This document shows, piece by piece, positions 57,322-64,000 of a DNA stretch of 64,000 nt. The notes under the pieces are model-generated. The model was not told where the DNA came from and searched no databases. It saw nothing but the letters and a program-made list of their open reading frames with translations. The stretch is from Thiomicrospira sp. ALE5 (GTDB lineage: Bacteria; Pseudomonadota; Gammaproteobacteria; Thiomicrospirales; Thiomicrospiraceae): positions 62,001-126,000 of the forward strand of contig NZ_FOYY01000004.1 in NCBI RefSeq assembly GCF_900112445.1, given 5' to 3'. Position numbers and translations under genes: made by a program. Each line of letters opens with the position of its first letter. The first letter of the stretch is position 1.

Positions 57322-58125
57322 CTAGATCTTACGAAAAACAAAAATTGTGTTATAACCCAAAATCGTACAACAACTTAAAAGCTTATGCTCAATCCATCTT
57401 AACCAGTGCCACGGCATAATGGTGTTAAATTCATTCTGTGGCAATTTCCCAATAGAAAACACTTTAACTAGTTCAAATCCATTTTTTTCTGCCAGCGTTG
57501 TTAATTCTGAATTCAACATACCTTTATCTCCGCCCTGAAAAGTTAATCGAGATAGTGTGTACGGAATCGACCAAAAATTTCTATGATTATTGCAGATTAA
57601 AAATCCACCTGACTCCATTTTCGTGGATATAAAATTCATTGCTGCATCTCTTAAGGGGGGCTCAGCATTTGGAAAAAACCGAAATGCCGTAATTAAATCG
57701 AACCTAACGCCCTCGAGTTCTGAAGGATCATCTTTAAAATCCGCATTCAAAATACAGGTTTTGGACAAATGGCTACGCGCCACCTCAAGCATTAAAGTCG
57801 ATGTATCTAGAATATACTGATTTGCTTTAGTATTCTCTTCCATTAATTTTGCTACGCGACCCGTACCGCCTGCGAAGTCTAAGTATGTACGAGGCAGTTT
57901 AGTCTTAACAAAATCTTTCAAGAACGCTTTTTCAAATTGCCACATCATTTTTCTTCCAGGTCTTGACTCAAAAGATTCATGGTAAGTTTTACAATATGCA
58001 AGGTCTACTTCTTTAAAGCCTCGAGCGTACTCACCAGGTTGACTCACTTCTAATCTGGGTTTTAATAAAAAAGGTCTTGTAACAAGGGATATTGTTTTCT
58101 CGATTACGTTCAAAATTTTCTCCAA
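57322..58125 (-). CDS. class I SAM-dependent methyltransferase
   Basis: 267 residues. Motif I TYLDFAGGTGRVAKLM (about 79-94), acidic loop ILDTSTLMLEVARSHL and motif IV FDLITAFRFFPNAEP fit Rossmann methyltransferases. The substrate is unknown; its place in the glycan cluster suggests O- or N-methylation of the nonulosonate or another flagellin sugar. Only weakly hydrophobic overall, though the last 30 residues (LLSCCTILGYNTIFVF) could touch the membrane. Confidence 0.75.
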   Translation of the reverse strand: MEKILNVIEKTISLVTRPFLLKPRLEVSQPGEYARGFKEVDLAYCKTYHESFESRPGRKMMWQFEKAFLKDFVKTKLPRTYLDFAGGTGRVAKLMEENTKANQYILDTSTLMLEVARSHLSKTCILNADFKDDPSELEGVRFDLITAFRFFPNAEPPLRDAAMNFISTKMESGGFLICNNHRNFWSIPYTLSRLTFQGGDKGMLNSELTTLAEKNGFELVKVFSIGKLPQNEFNTIMPWHWLRWIEHKLLSCCTILGYNTIFVFRKI

Positions 58126-58140
58126 ATAGGCTGATTTTAA

Positions 58141-59259
58141 CTACTTCTTTTGCAAGTTACTGATCGTTTCTATAATTTTTTTACATCCATCATTAGATTC
58201 TGGAAAGTACTCAAGCGCTTTTAAGCGAACCTCTTTCTGAAAAGATGGATCAATCCCTTTTTCAAAGGTCTCTAAAAGCTCAGTATTATTATCGGCACAT
58301 AAAATCATACCTGTATCTAAAAGTGGGTCATTTTTTAACTGATTATAGGATTGCCACCATTCAATCAACTCCGGTTCAAACCATAAGTACACACTACTAC
58401 TAAAAGCCCGTGGTGATATTTTATTTAAATGTAGTGCGTCAAAGCCGCAGGTCGAAAACGCACTCACCACCAAGTCGCACACACTTAAACTTTGTTTCAA
58501 TTCCAAGCCTGGATCAAAAAATACCCGTGCTCCGACTGCTTGTTCTAATAAGGCAAACGTCTTGCGACGCAATACTTTCGACTCTTTAGGGTGTGGACGA
58601 TACATTACTTTAAACGGCCTAGACCAAACATGAAGCTGCTCAGCTAACCTTTCTAGGGTTTTAATATAACCGGGATTGTCCTCTAACGGCTGCCCATAAA
58701 AGCCTAATAGCACTTGCCCTTCAGCCACCAGGCCTGGTCGCAGTAAATGTCGGCTTGCCAGAGCGTCAAAGCCCTCAAACTCGTTGTGTTTAATCGATCC
58801 AACGGGAATACAGTCTATCGCTGGATAACGCTTACGTGTTAACTCTACAGCAAGTTGATCTAAGACAAACACCGTATTAGGAAAAATATCTATTAGTGGA
58901 TTAATATCACCCCAATAACTTTGCAGCGCATAACTCGGCACGCCATGACGCTCTGCCCAAATCAACGCGACTTCGTCTACCCCTGCATCCGGCCCCGAAA
59001 TACCGGTCAGTACAGCATCCGGCTGAAAAGTATCACAAAATTCGGACAACTTGTTTATTTGAGATTCCAGTGATGTTTCTGCATCAAAAATTCGAATGGA
59101 ATGATGCGCATTTAACAGCTCGCTGGCTGGGAATTGAGCTAACACTTGAATATCAAAATCAGAATTTGCCGCAAGCTGGGGAATCAGTACTTGGAAGGAT
59201 AAAGCGGTGGCCGGATCACGCGCGGTAATCAGCAGTTTTATGTTAGAGTGAGTTGGCAT
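58141..59259 (-). CDS. possible GT-B-like glycosyltransferase or surface-glycan protein
   Basis: 372 residues. I do not recognise a named family. The fold hints are GT-B-like: an N-terminal Rossmann-like block (LLITARDPATALSFQVLIPQL), a central hinge, and a C-terminal half with VMYRPHPKESK and DLVVSAFSTCGFDALHL, where the RPHPKE and S-x-F-S-T-C-G-x-D-A patterns recall CDP-glycerol/capsule-type transferases. The 3' end of the upstream kinase-like gene overlaps it by 22 bp. Probably acts in flagellin glycan assembly; uncertain. One CAGGCCTG copy encodes RPGLV. Confidence 0.55.
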   Translation of the reverse strand: MPTHSNIKLLITARDPATALSFQVLIPQLAANSDFDIQVLAQFPASELLNAHHSIRIFDAETSLESQINKLSEFCDTFQPDAVLTGISGPDAGVDEVALIWAERHGVPSYALQSYWGDINPLIDIFPNTVFVLDQLAVELTRKRYPAIDCIPVGSIKHNEFEGFDALASRHLLRPGLVAEGQVLLGFYGQPLEDNPGYIKTLERLAEQLHVWSRPFKVMYRPHPKESKVLRRKTFALLEQAVGARVFFDPGLELKQSLSVCDLVVSAFSTCGFDALHLNKISPRAFSSSVYLWFEPELIEWWQSYNQLKNDPLLDTGMILCADNNTELLETFEKGIDPSFQKEVRLKALEYFPESNDGCKKIIETISNLQKK

Positions 59260-60263
59260 AAGATGTCTTGTAAACGCGATTGGTTCTGTTGTGCCAGCTT
59301 ATATAAAAACACAAATTTTTCCCATTCACTGTGTGGCACGCTACGCCCTTGCCGTTCGGCTTCTGACAGAATCAGTAAGCTTCGCACCGCCAGGGCCTGT
59401 AAAAATCCGACCAAATGATCGGCATGGTCAAAACGTTTTGGATAAACCCGATAATAAGACGACAGCAAAGCATTTAATTGCGCACCCATATCCTGTGGCT
59501 GGTGAATCAAAATAAAACGCTCAATCACGAACGCCAAATCTTTAAGCGGATTAAACCAGGCCGACTGCGCGTCTTCAAAGTCCAAAAACACTACATGGTT
59601 GTTGCAGTCTAACATCACGTTGCCGAAGTTCAAATCACCATGAACACATTGCGCATCCTCAATCAACAAGCCCAATAAGGTTTTATCCGCCTGCGCCAAA
59701 ATCGCCTGCGCTTCCTGATCGCTAAATGTCTGCTCTTTGCTTTGTCGCCAACGTTCAATCAACGCCTTATGACGCTTTAAACCGCGTGACTTCACCTGTT
59801 CAGAAAACGGTGCTTCGGCTAAGGCTGAATGCAAATGAGCCATCGCTTCACCCAACATGGTCAGCGAAAAGCAATTGGGTTGGATAAATTCCGCATTCAG
59901 ATAAGGATAAGCCATCAAACTTAAAGTGGCATCGCCCAATTCGGCTGCCGACTTAGGAAAACCGAGCAAGAGTCGATTAACAGTGACGCCTTTTGCCTGC
60001 AGGTATTCAACAATATGATCTGCTTCAAATTGGCGTTGCGCATGCCTTTTATCGGTAATTTTTAGGAAATAACTCGGATGATTCAAAACTCGATAATAAC
60101 CGCGAGGCCAGGCCTGGTAACTAACCATGCGCTCAATGCGCCCATCAAAACCACAAATACTTCGGATTTGTTCTGCCTGATCACAATCCAATGGCAGCCA
60201 AGACACCTCATGCGGGAGCAGTCCTTCAAACGCAGGCGTATTCGGAACCCAAATATCAGTCAT
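59238..60263 (-). CDS. aminoglycoside-phosphotransferase-fold kinase-like protein
   Basis: 341 residues from ATG 60263, which has GGAG 4 nt upstream. The Brenner motif CVHGDLNFGNVMLD (catalytic D, N) and VVFLDFEDA (metal Asp) mark the APH/choline-kinase fold; the N-lobe is weaker (YYRVLNHPSYFLKITD). Such kinases phosphorylate sugars, choline or nucleosides. In this cluster a sugar kinase role is possible, but nothing here tells the substrate. Two CAGGCCTG copies (one in YQAW) lie nearby or within the gene. Confidence 0.78.
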   Translation of the reverse strand: MTDIWVPNTPAFEGLLPHEVSWLPLDCDQAEQIRSICGFDGRIERMVSYQAWPRGYYRVLNHPSYFLKITDKRHAQRQFEADHIVEYLQAKGVTVNRLLLGFPKSAAELGDATLSLMAYPYLNAEFIQPNCFSLTMLGEAMAHLHSALAEAPFSEQVKSRGLKRHKALIERWRQSKEQTFSDQEAQAILAQADKTLLGLLIEDAQCVHGDLNFGNVMLDCNNHVVFLDFEDAQSAWFNPLKDLAFVIERFILIHQPQDMGAQLNALLSSYYRVYPKRFDHADHLVGFLQALAVRSLLILSEAERQGRSVPHSEWEKFVFLYKLAQQNQSRLQDILCQLTLT

Positions 60264-60313
60264 ACTGCTCCTGTGAGCTAAAAACAATACACAAAAAACA
60301 CAATGGCGCCATA

Positions 60314-60946
60314 CTAAATATCTAGAAAACGCTCAATAACCTTTAACCCCATCAATCCGGATTTTTCCGGGTGGAATTGGCACCCCATTAAATGTTCGCG
60401 CTGAATCGCGGCCGTAATCGAATGACCGCCAAAATCAAACACAGCCAATTGGTCGGTGACATTCTGGACATCGGCGTAATACGAATGCACAAAATAAAAC
60501 GCGTTTTGCGGCGGAATATCGTTCAATAAACTACTCGACCAGGCCTGGTGATTGGAGCGAATCAATTCCCAGCCCATATGCGGCACTTTCATCGGCTTAC
60601 CATCCAAGGTGCGGGTCGGCAAGGCTTTAACCTGGCCGGCAATCAAACCCAAACCGGGCGTGCTTTCAAACTCTTCCCCTTGATCCAGCATCATTTGCAT
60701 ACCCAAACAGATACCCAAAAACGGTGTATCAACCGCAGCCTGCTGAATCGCTCCAATCAGATTTTTTTGCTGCAAACGACGCATAGCCTCGGGGAACGCG
60801 CCCACACCGGGAAACACTAGATGTTCAGCTTGTTCAATCTGCTTTGCCTCAGTGGCAATTTCAACCCGCACCCCAACATGTTCAAACGCACGTTGTACAT
60901 TCAGCAAATTGCCTGCGCCATAGTCAATCAAGGTGACCCGCTTCAT
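60314..60946 (-). CDS. HisH-like glutamine amidotransferase of the glycan cluster
   Basis: 210 residues. Class I glutaminase with nucleophile C80 (FLGICLGMQMM) and the His-Glu pair in CQFHPEKSG. The family's DYGAGNLLNVQRA and VFPGVGAFPEAM blocks are complete, so ammonia release should work. It overlaps the HisF-like gene by 4 bp. It lies next to a WbpG/PseA-type amidotransferase rather than histidine genes, like HisH2 of P. aeruginosa O-antigen, so it likely feeds ammonia into an acetamidino sugar. One CAGGCCTG copy encodes HQAW. Confidence 0.88.
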   Translation of the reverse strand: MKRVTLIDYGAGNLLNVQRAFEHVGVRVEIATEAKQIEQAEHLVFPGVGAFPEAMRRLQQKNLIGAIQQAAVDTPFLGICLGMQMMLDQGEEFESTPGLGLIAGQVKALPTRTLDGKPMKVPHMGWELIRSNHQAWSSSLLNDIPPQNAFYFVHSYYADVQNVTDQLAVFDFGGHSITAAIQREHLMGCQFHPEKSGLMGLKVIERFLDI

Positions 60947-61722
60947 TCTGTACCACCCTGTTGAATTGACGCTTGAGGACGCACAGGAATGCCTTCTTCC
61001 GCAAGCACCTGGCGGATACCCGGTACGGTGTCGCGCTCATAGTGCAAAATATCCGCCATCGCTACTGCACTCGCACCCGATTTAACTGCGGCGATGCCAT
61101 CTTTGGCTTGCCCCATGCCACCGGAAGCAATCACCGGGACACTCACCACAGAAGAAACGACTTGTACCAGCTCCAAATCATAACCTTTTCGCCCGCCCTC
61201 TTGATCCACAGAAGTAAGCAAAATCTCGCCTGCCCCTCGATTAACCGCTTCTTTTACCCATTCAACCACATCCAAACCAGTATGTTCTCGCCCATTGTCG
61301 GTAAAGGCGAGCCATCGTCCGTCAGCTTGACGAATCGCTTCAATAGATAACACCACACATTGCTCACCAAAGGTATGCGCCATCTCACCAATCAATTCGG
61401 GCCGCTGAACCGCAGCGGTATTAATCGCAACCTTATCCGCGCCGCAACGTAATATTGCGCGCGCATCATCCACTGAACGGATGCCTCCTCCGACGGTAAT
61501 CGGTATAAAGACCGACTTGACGGTTTCTTTAATTAAATCGGTCAGACTATTGCGACCATAGAGCGACGCCACCGCATCCATATACAAAAGTTCATCGGCT
61601 CCTTGTTGGTAATATTTTCGGGCATATTCACTTGGCGCACCAATCTTACGCAAACCCTCAAGCTTAACGCCCTTAATCAAGTGTGAAGATTTAATATCTA
61701 AACGTGGAATTAATCGAATCAT
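60943..61722 (-). CDS. HisF-like synthase subunit of the glycan cluster
   Basis: About 259 residues from ATG 61722 (a GTG lies at 61731). TIM-barrel with [15 protein letters not shown] and VIASGGMGQ. Catalytic Asp near the N-terminus is kept (IPRLDIK, D9), but the position of the second catalytic Asp of HisF (T. maritima D130 in AIDAKRVDG) is Glu here ([11 protein letters not shown]128), and the late phosphate-binding GT is GG ([10 protein letters not shown]). It may have lost imidazole-glycerol-phosphate synthesis and serve as docking and ammonia-channel partner of the HisH-like protein and the sugar amidotransferase. Confidence 0.85.
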   Translation of the reverse strand: MIRLIPRLDIKSSHLIKGVKLEGLRKIGAPSEYARKYYQQGADELLYMDAVASLYGRNSLTDLIKETVKSVFIPITVGGGIRSVDDARAILRCGADKVAINTAAVQRPELIGEMAHTFGEQCVVLSIEAIRQADGRWLAFTDNGREHTGLDVVEWVKEAVNRGAGEILLTSVDQEGGRKGYDLELVQVVSSVVSVPVIASGGMGQAKDGIAAVKSGASAVAMADILHYERDTVPGIRQVLAEEGIPVRPQASIQQGGTE

Positions 61723-61743
61723 TAAAAGCACCAGGCCTGGTTA

Positions 61744-63060
61744 TTATTGCCACACCTTGTGACGCTGCACCCACACACCGTTTTCTTTTTTCCAAAGATG
61801 CGGGCTACGGAAGCTATCGGTGAGCAGGTCAAAGTATTGGCGATCCATAATTGGTTGCTCGAACATAGTGCTAGCCTTAGGAAACGTTTTTTCGGGAATA
61901 CTTAAATATTGGAAAATTTCATCAGCAAAGCGCTCGGGAAACTCCATATCAAAACGTTTGACTAAAGCTACGCCTTCTTCTCGGTCAATGTCTCCAGAGC
62001 GAATCTCTTGCGCCGCATCATAAGTGGCGCGGCCAATACCGAACTTAATACCCGTGGTGTAATAATGAAAATCATCAATTTTGTCATCAATCGAGTTGTA
62101 TTTAGAGTAGGTGCCCGGTGTCCGTTCTGGTGAGGCTTCAAAACCGCCGTGTTCATGTGCATAGTAGTAGCAACTTTGTGGGTGCCATTTAAGGTAATAA
62201 CCAAGATAGTGCACCTCGACTCCGGTTTCTTTTAAGTGTTGTGGGTCGGCAGGCATATAGGGCTCCAAGTCGGCTTTGCTTAAACCAAAGTCTTGTTTAA
62301 GTGACTGTAGTGACACCCCGCCGATATTAATCTCCGCTTCATCTGTCAGCGCAAAATAATCCCAGTCTCGTTGCGCCTTCTGCGTGTCTTCTTTAGGATT
62401 ACCATACTCTGCTTCATTTTCACCAAAAAACACCAACGGGATATTCAACATGGCTGCCATTTTAGGGGCCAAGGCCTTTTGCCCAATCATAAAGGCTTGA
62501 AACGGATGAAACAGTTTCTCCACTGATAAGCGAGTTAACAAACGGTGCACTCGCCCGTTTGGTGTCATCAACTGATTATCAAACCCCGCATGAATCCAAC
62601 GTTGGAAATTTCGCCAACCCCATTCGGTATAAATATGTGGCGCCCAGGTAACGGTGAACGGGTGCATGCCATACTTTTCTTTAAGGATATGCGATGCATA
62701 AAAACTGTCTTTACCACCAGAGCCAGGAAGAAGGCAATCATAAGAACCGTCTTTCGATCTGTGTTTGTCACACAGTGCCTTTAACTCTTCTTCACGCATT
62801 CCCCAGTCAATGGTGTGTTCTTTTTCTTCCGCAACACGACAGGCATCACACACCCCTTCTTCATCAAAATGAATCGTGGCTTTTTTTGAGTCTTTGGTGT
62901 GTTTGTATTCGACAGCGGAATTCGGTCGTTGATTTGAAATGGTACATTTTTTACAGAACTTCACTTCTCTGGGTAGGCCGTACTTCACTTCGAGTTGATC
63001 ATCGGGCAACTCAAATTGAGATAAATCGACGGGCTGAGGTTTGGCAATAATAAAAGTCAT
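61744..63060 (-). CDS. N-acetyl sugar amidotransferase (WbpG/PseA family)
   Basis: About 438 residues from ATG 63060, chosen because AGGGA lies 7 nt upstream; an in-frame TTG at 63144 is weaker. PP-loop SGGKDS at 104-109 for AMP-activation of a carboxamide, and four Cys (FCKKC at 36/39, CDAC at 71/74) likely binding zinc, as in WbpG. The family turns an N-acetyl group into acetamidino, using ammonia from a HisH/HisF-type pair. Both partners are directly downstream. Substrate here is probably a legionaminate intermediate or product. Confidence 0.85.
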   Translation of the reverse strand: MTFIIAKPQPVDLSQFELPDDQLEVKYGLPREVKFCKKCTISNQRPNSAVEYKHTKDSKKATIHFDEEGVCDACRVAEEKEHTIDWGMREEELKALCDKHRSKDGSYDCLLPGSGGKDSFYASHILKEKYGMHPFTVTWAPHIYTEWGWRNFQRWIHAGFDNQLMTPNGRVHRLLTRLSVEKLFHPFQAFMIGQKALAPKMAAMLNIPLVFFGENEAEYGNPKEDTQKAQRDWDYFALTDEAEINIGGVSLQSLKQDFGLSKADLEPYMPADPQHLKETGVEVHYLGYYLKWHPQSCYYYAHEHGGFEASPERTPGTYSKYNSIDDKIDDFHYYTTGIKFGIGRATYDAAQEIRSGDIDREEGVALVKRFDMEFPERFADEIFQYLSIPEKTFPKASTMFEQPIMDRQYFDLLTDSFRSPHLWKKENGVWVQRHKVWQ

Positions 63061-63140
63061 AAAATATCCCTTGTTTTTTTTAATCTGAAAGCCCAAATTC
63101 ACAAAAAACTCTTCTAAATAATTAAAATTTTCACGCCACC

Positions 63141-64000
63141 TCAAAACATAGGTAGGTTACAAAAGCTTTTCTTTAAATGGTCTATTTGATTGTGTTTTTT
63201 AATAACCGCCAAAATCTGCTGGCTAGCCAATCCATCCCCGTAAGGATTGATTGTTTGAGACAATACTGACTCAAACTCCTTAGAAAAGGCTTTCTCTAAC
63301 GCATTGGCAATGGCTTCTGTTTCAGCCTCACAGTCAATCACACTACCCGCTCTTAAGCGCCCTTTTTGTCTATCGCCAATATTGATCGTTGGCTTTCTAA
63401 AACTTGGCACTTCCAATAATCCACTTGAGCTATTGCCCACGACTGCATCAACAAATTGCAATGCACTTAGGTAGCGCAACTGTCCCAACGAAGCAAACGC
63501 AACCGATTTATGTGGATTTTGGCTAACGTAATGGCCAATCATTTGATTGATAGCGCGCCCGTCAGTATCACTATTCGCTTTTGTAAAAATAATGTTCGTA
63601 TTTTTTAACCCATCAATGGCGTTTAATACAGCCTGAAACTGTGATGTAGCTGACGCATTATCTAGGGTTACTGGGTGATAAGTTACAAGCAAATTGCGTT
63701 CCGCTAACTTAAAATCAATTGAATCTTCAAACTCTGACTTGGATAACAGCTTTAACCGTTTGATATTTTCTATCCCTAACCCACCGACATTAAATACTCT
63801 ATAGGGTGACTCACCAAGTTGAATGACACGCTGGCGATAGGGTTCTGCGGCAGTAAAATGCCAATAGGCCATTTTAGTAATACTATGACGGATTGCTTCA
63901 TCAATCGCACCCTCTGTGGTTTCACCTCCATGCAAATGCGCAATAGGAATCCGCGCAATCATGGCGGCGGATGCGGCTGAGAAGATTTCGTAGCGATCAC
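63141..64000 (-). CDS. NeuC/LegG-type hydrolysing UDP-(di)N-acetyl-sugar 2-epimerase, 5' end cut
   Basis: Partial: the frame is open through position 64000 (DRYEIFSAASAAMIARIP...), so the true start lies right of the window. IPIAHLHGGETTEGAIDEAI, the VTYHPVT block and VGNSSSGLLEVPSF fit NeuC/LegG, which frees a 2-epimerised amino sugar for condensation into a nonulosonic acid. NeuC-type enzymes belong to neuraminate/legionaminate routes, not pseudaminate (PseG is unrelated). The next genes upstream should be legB, legC, legH or legI if the assignment is right. Gap of 80 bp to the amidotransferase ATG. Confidence 0.86.
   Translation of the reverse strand, partial: DRYEIFSAASAAMIARIPIAHLHGGETTEGAIDEAIRHSITKMAYWHFTAAEPYRQRVIQLGESPYRVFNVGGLGIENIKRLKLLSKSEFEDSIDFKLAERNLLVTYHPVTLDNASATSQFQAVLNAIDGLKNTNIIFTKANSDTDGRAINQMIGHYVSQNPHKSVAFASLGQLRYLSALQFVDAVVGNSSSGLLEVPSFRKPTINIGDRQKGRLRAGSVIDCEAETEAIANALEKAFSKEFESVLSQTINPYGDGLASQQILAVIKKHNQIDHLKKSFCNLPMF

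Noticed and set aside
60314-61722. hisH-hisF as part of a histidine operon
   Set aside because: No other his genes nearby, the neighbours are glycan genes and a WbpG-type amidotransferase, and a catalytic position of HisF is changed.
63061-63144. N-terminal extension of the sugar amidotransferase from TTG 63144
   Set aside because: The extension has no family similarity, and ATG 63060 has a good ribosome site.

Overview
The window reads as chromosome of a motile gammaproteobacterium. The evidence is a tmRNA encoding the tag ANDDNYALAA, the tsaE-amiC-mutL-miaA-hfq-hflX-hflK-hflC-DUF2065-hisZ-purA gene order, a FleSR/sigma-54/sigma-28 polar-flagellum gene order, and a base composition in the mid-40s % GC (estimated by eye). 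A sulfur-oxidising Thiomicrospira/Hydrogenovibrio-like bacterium would fit, but that genus guess is inference. Nearly every gene is on the minus strand; the exceptions are an M61 peptidase-slyX pair and queG.

Layout. 1-433: edge of a PemK/MazF-type toxin-antitoxin pair. 584-972: ssrA with its terminator. 995-3799: dgt and gltX. 3866-5847: a DUF5718-like gene and a MscS channel. 5987-8004: M61 peptidase and slyX. 8056-19837: the housekeeping superoperon from purA back to tsaE, with an intrinsic terminator between hflC and DUF2065. 19829-21031: queG, head-to-head with tsaE and overlapping it by 9 bp. 20997-44733: flagellar and chemotaxis genes, read in the order fliE-F-G-H-I-J, then fliK-mcp-motA-motB-fliL-M-N-O-P-Q-R-flhB-flhA-flhF-flhG-fliA-cheY-cheZ-cheA-cheW. 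44805-52948: fleS-fleR, fliT, fliS, fliD, flaG and two flagellins. 53023-64000: a Maf-type flagellin glycosyltransferase followed upstream by a nonulosonate (legionaminate-type) gene set that runs off the window.

How it works together. FleR, with a GAFTGA motif, should drive sigma-54 promoters that I can read upstream of fliE, fliK and the second flagellin. FliA should drive the sigma-28 promoter of the first flagellin and probably that of fliD. The glycan cluster (NeuC/LegG-type epimerase, PtmE-type CBS nucleotidyltransferase, CMP-sugar synthase, a WbpG/PseA-type amidotransferase with HisH/HisF-like partners, plus a kinase-like protein, a possible glycosyltransferase and a methyltransferase) probably makes an acetamidino-modified legionaminic acid that Maf puts on flagellin.

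The most unusual signals are a strongly over-represented palindrome CAGGCCTG (21 copies counted by eye, often extended to 12 bp), a triple 42-residue repeat in CheA resembling CheY-docking peptides, a chemoreceptor without a sensor domain between fliK and motA, the use of different sigma factors for two near-identical flagellins, and a HisF-like protein with an altered catalytic position. No tRNA, rRNA, CRISPR array, insertion sequence or prophage was seen.
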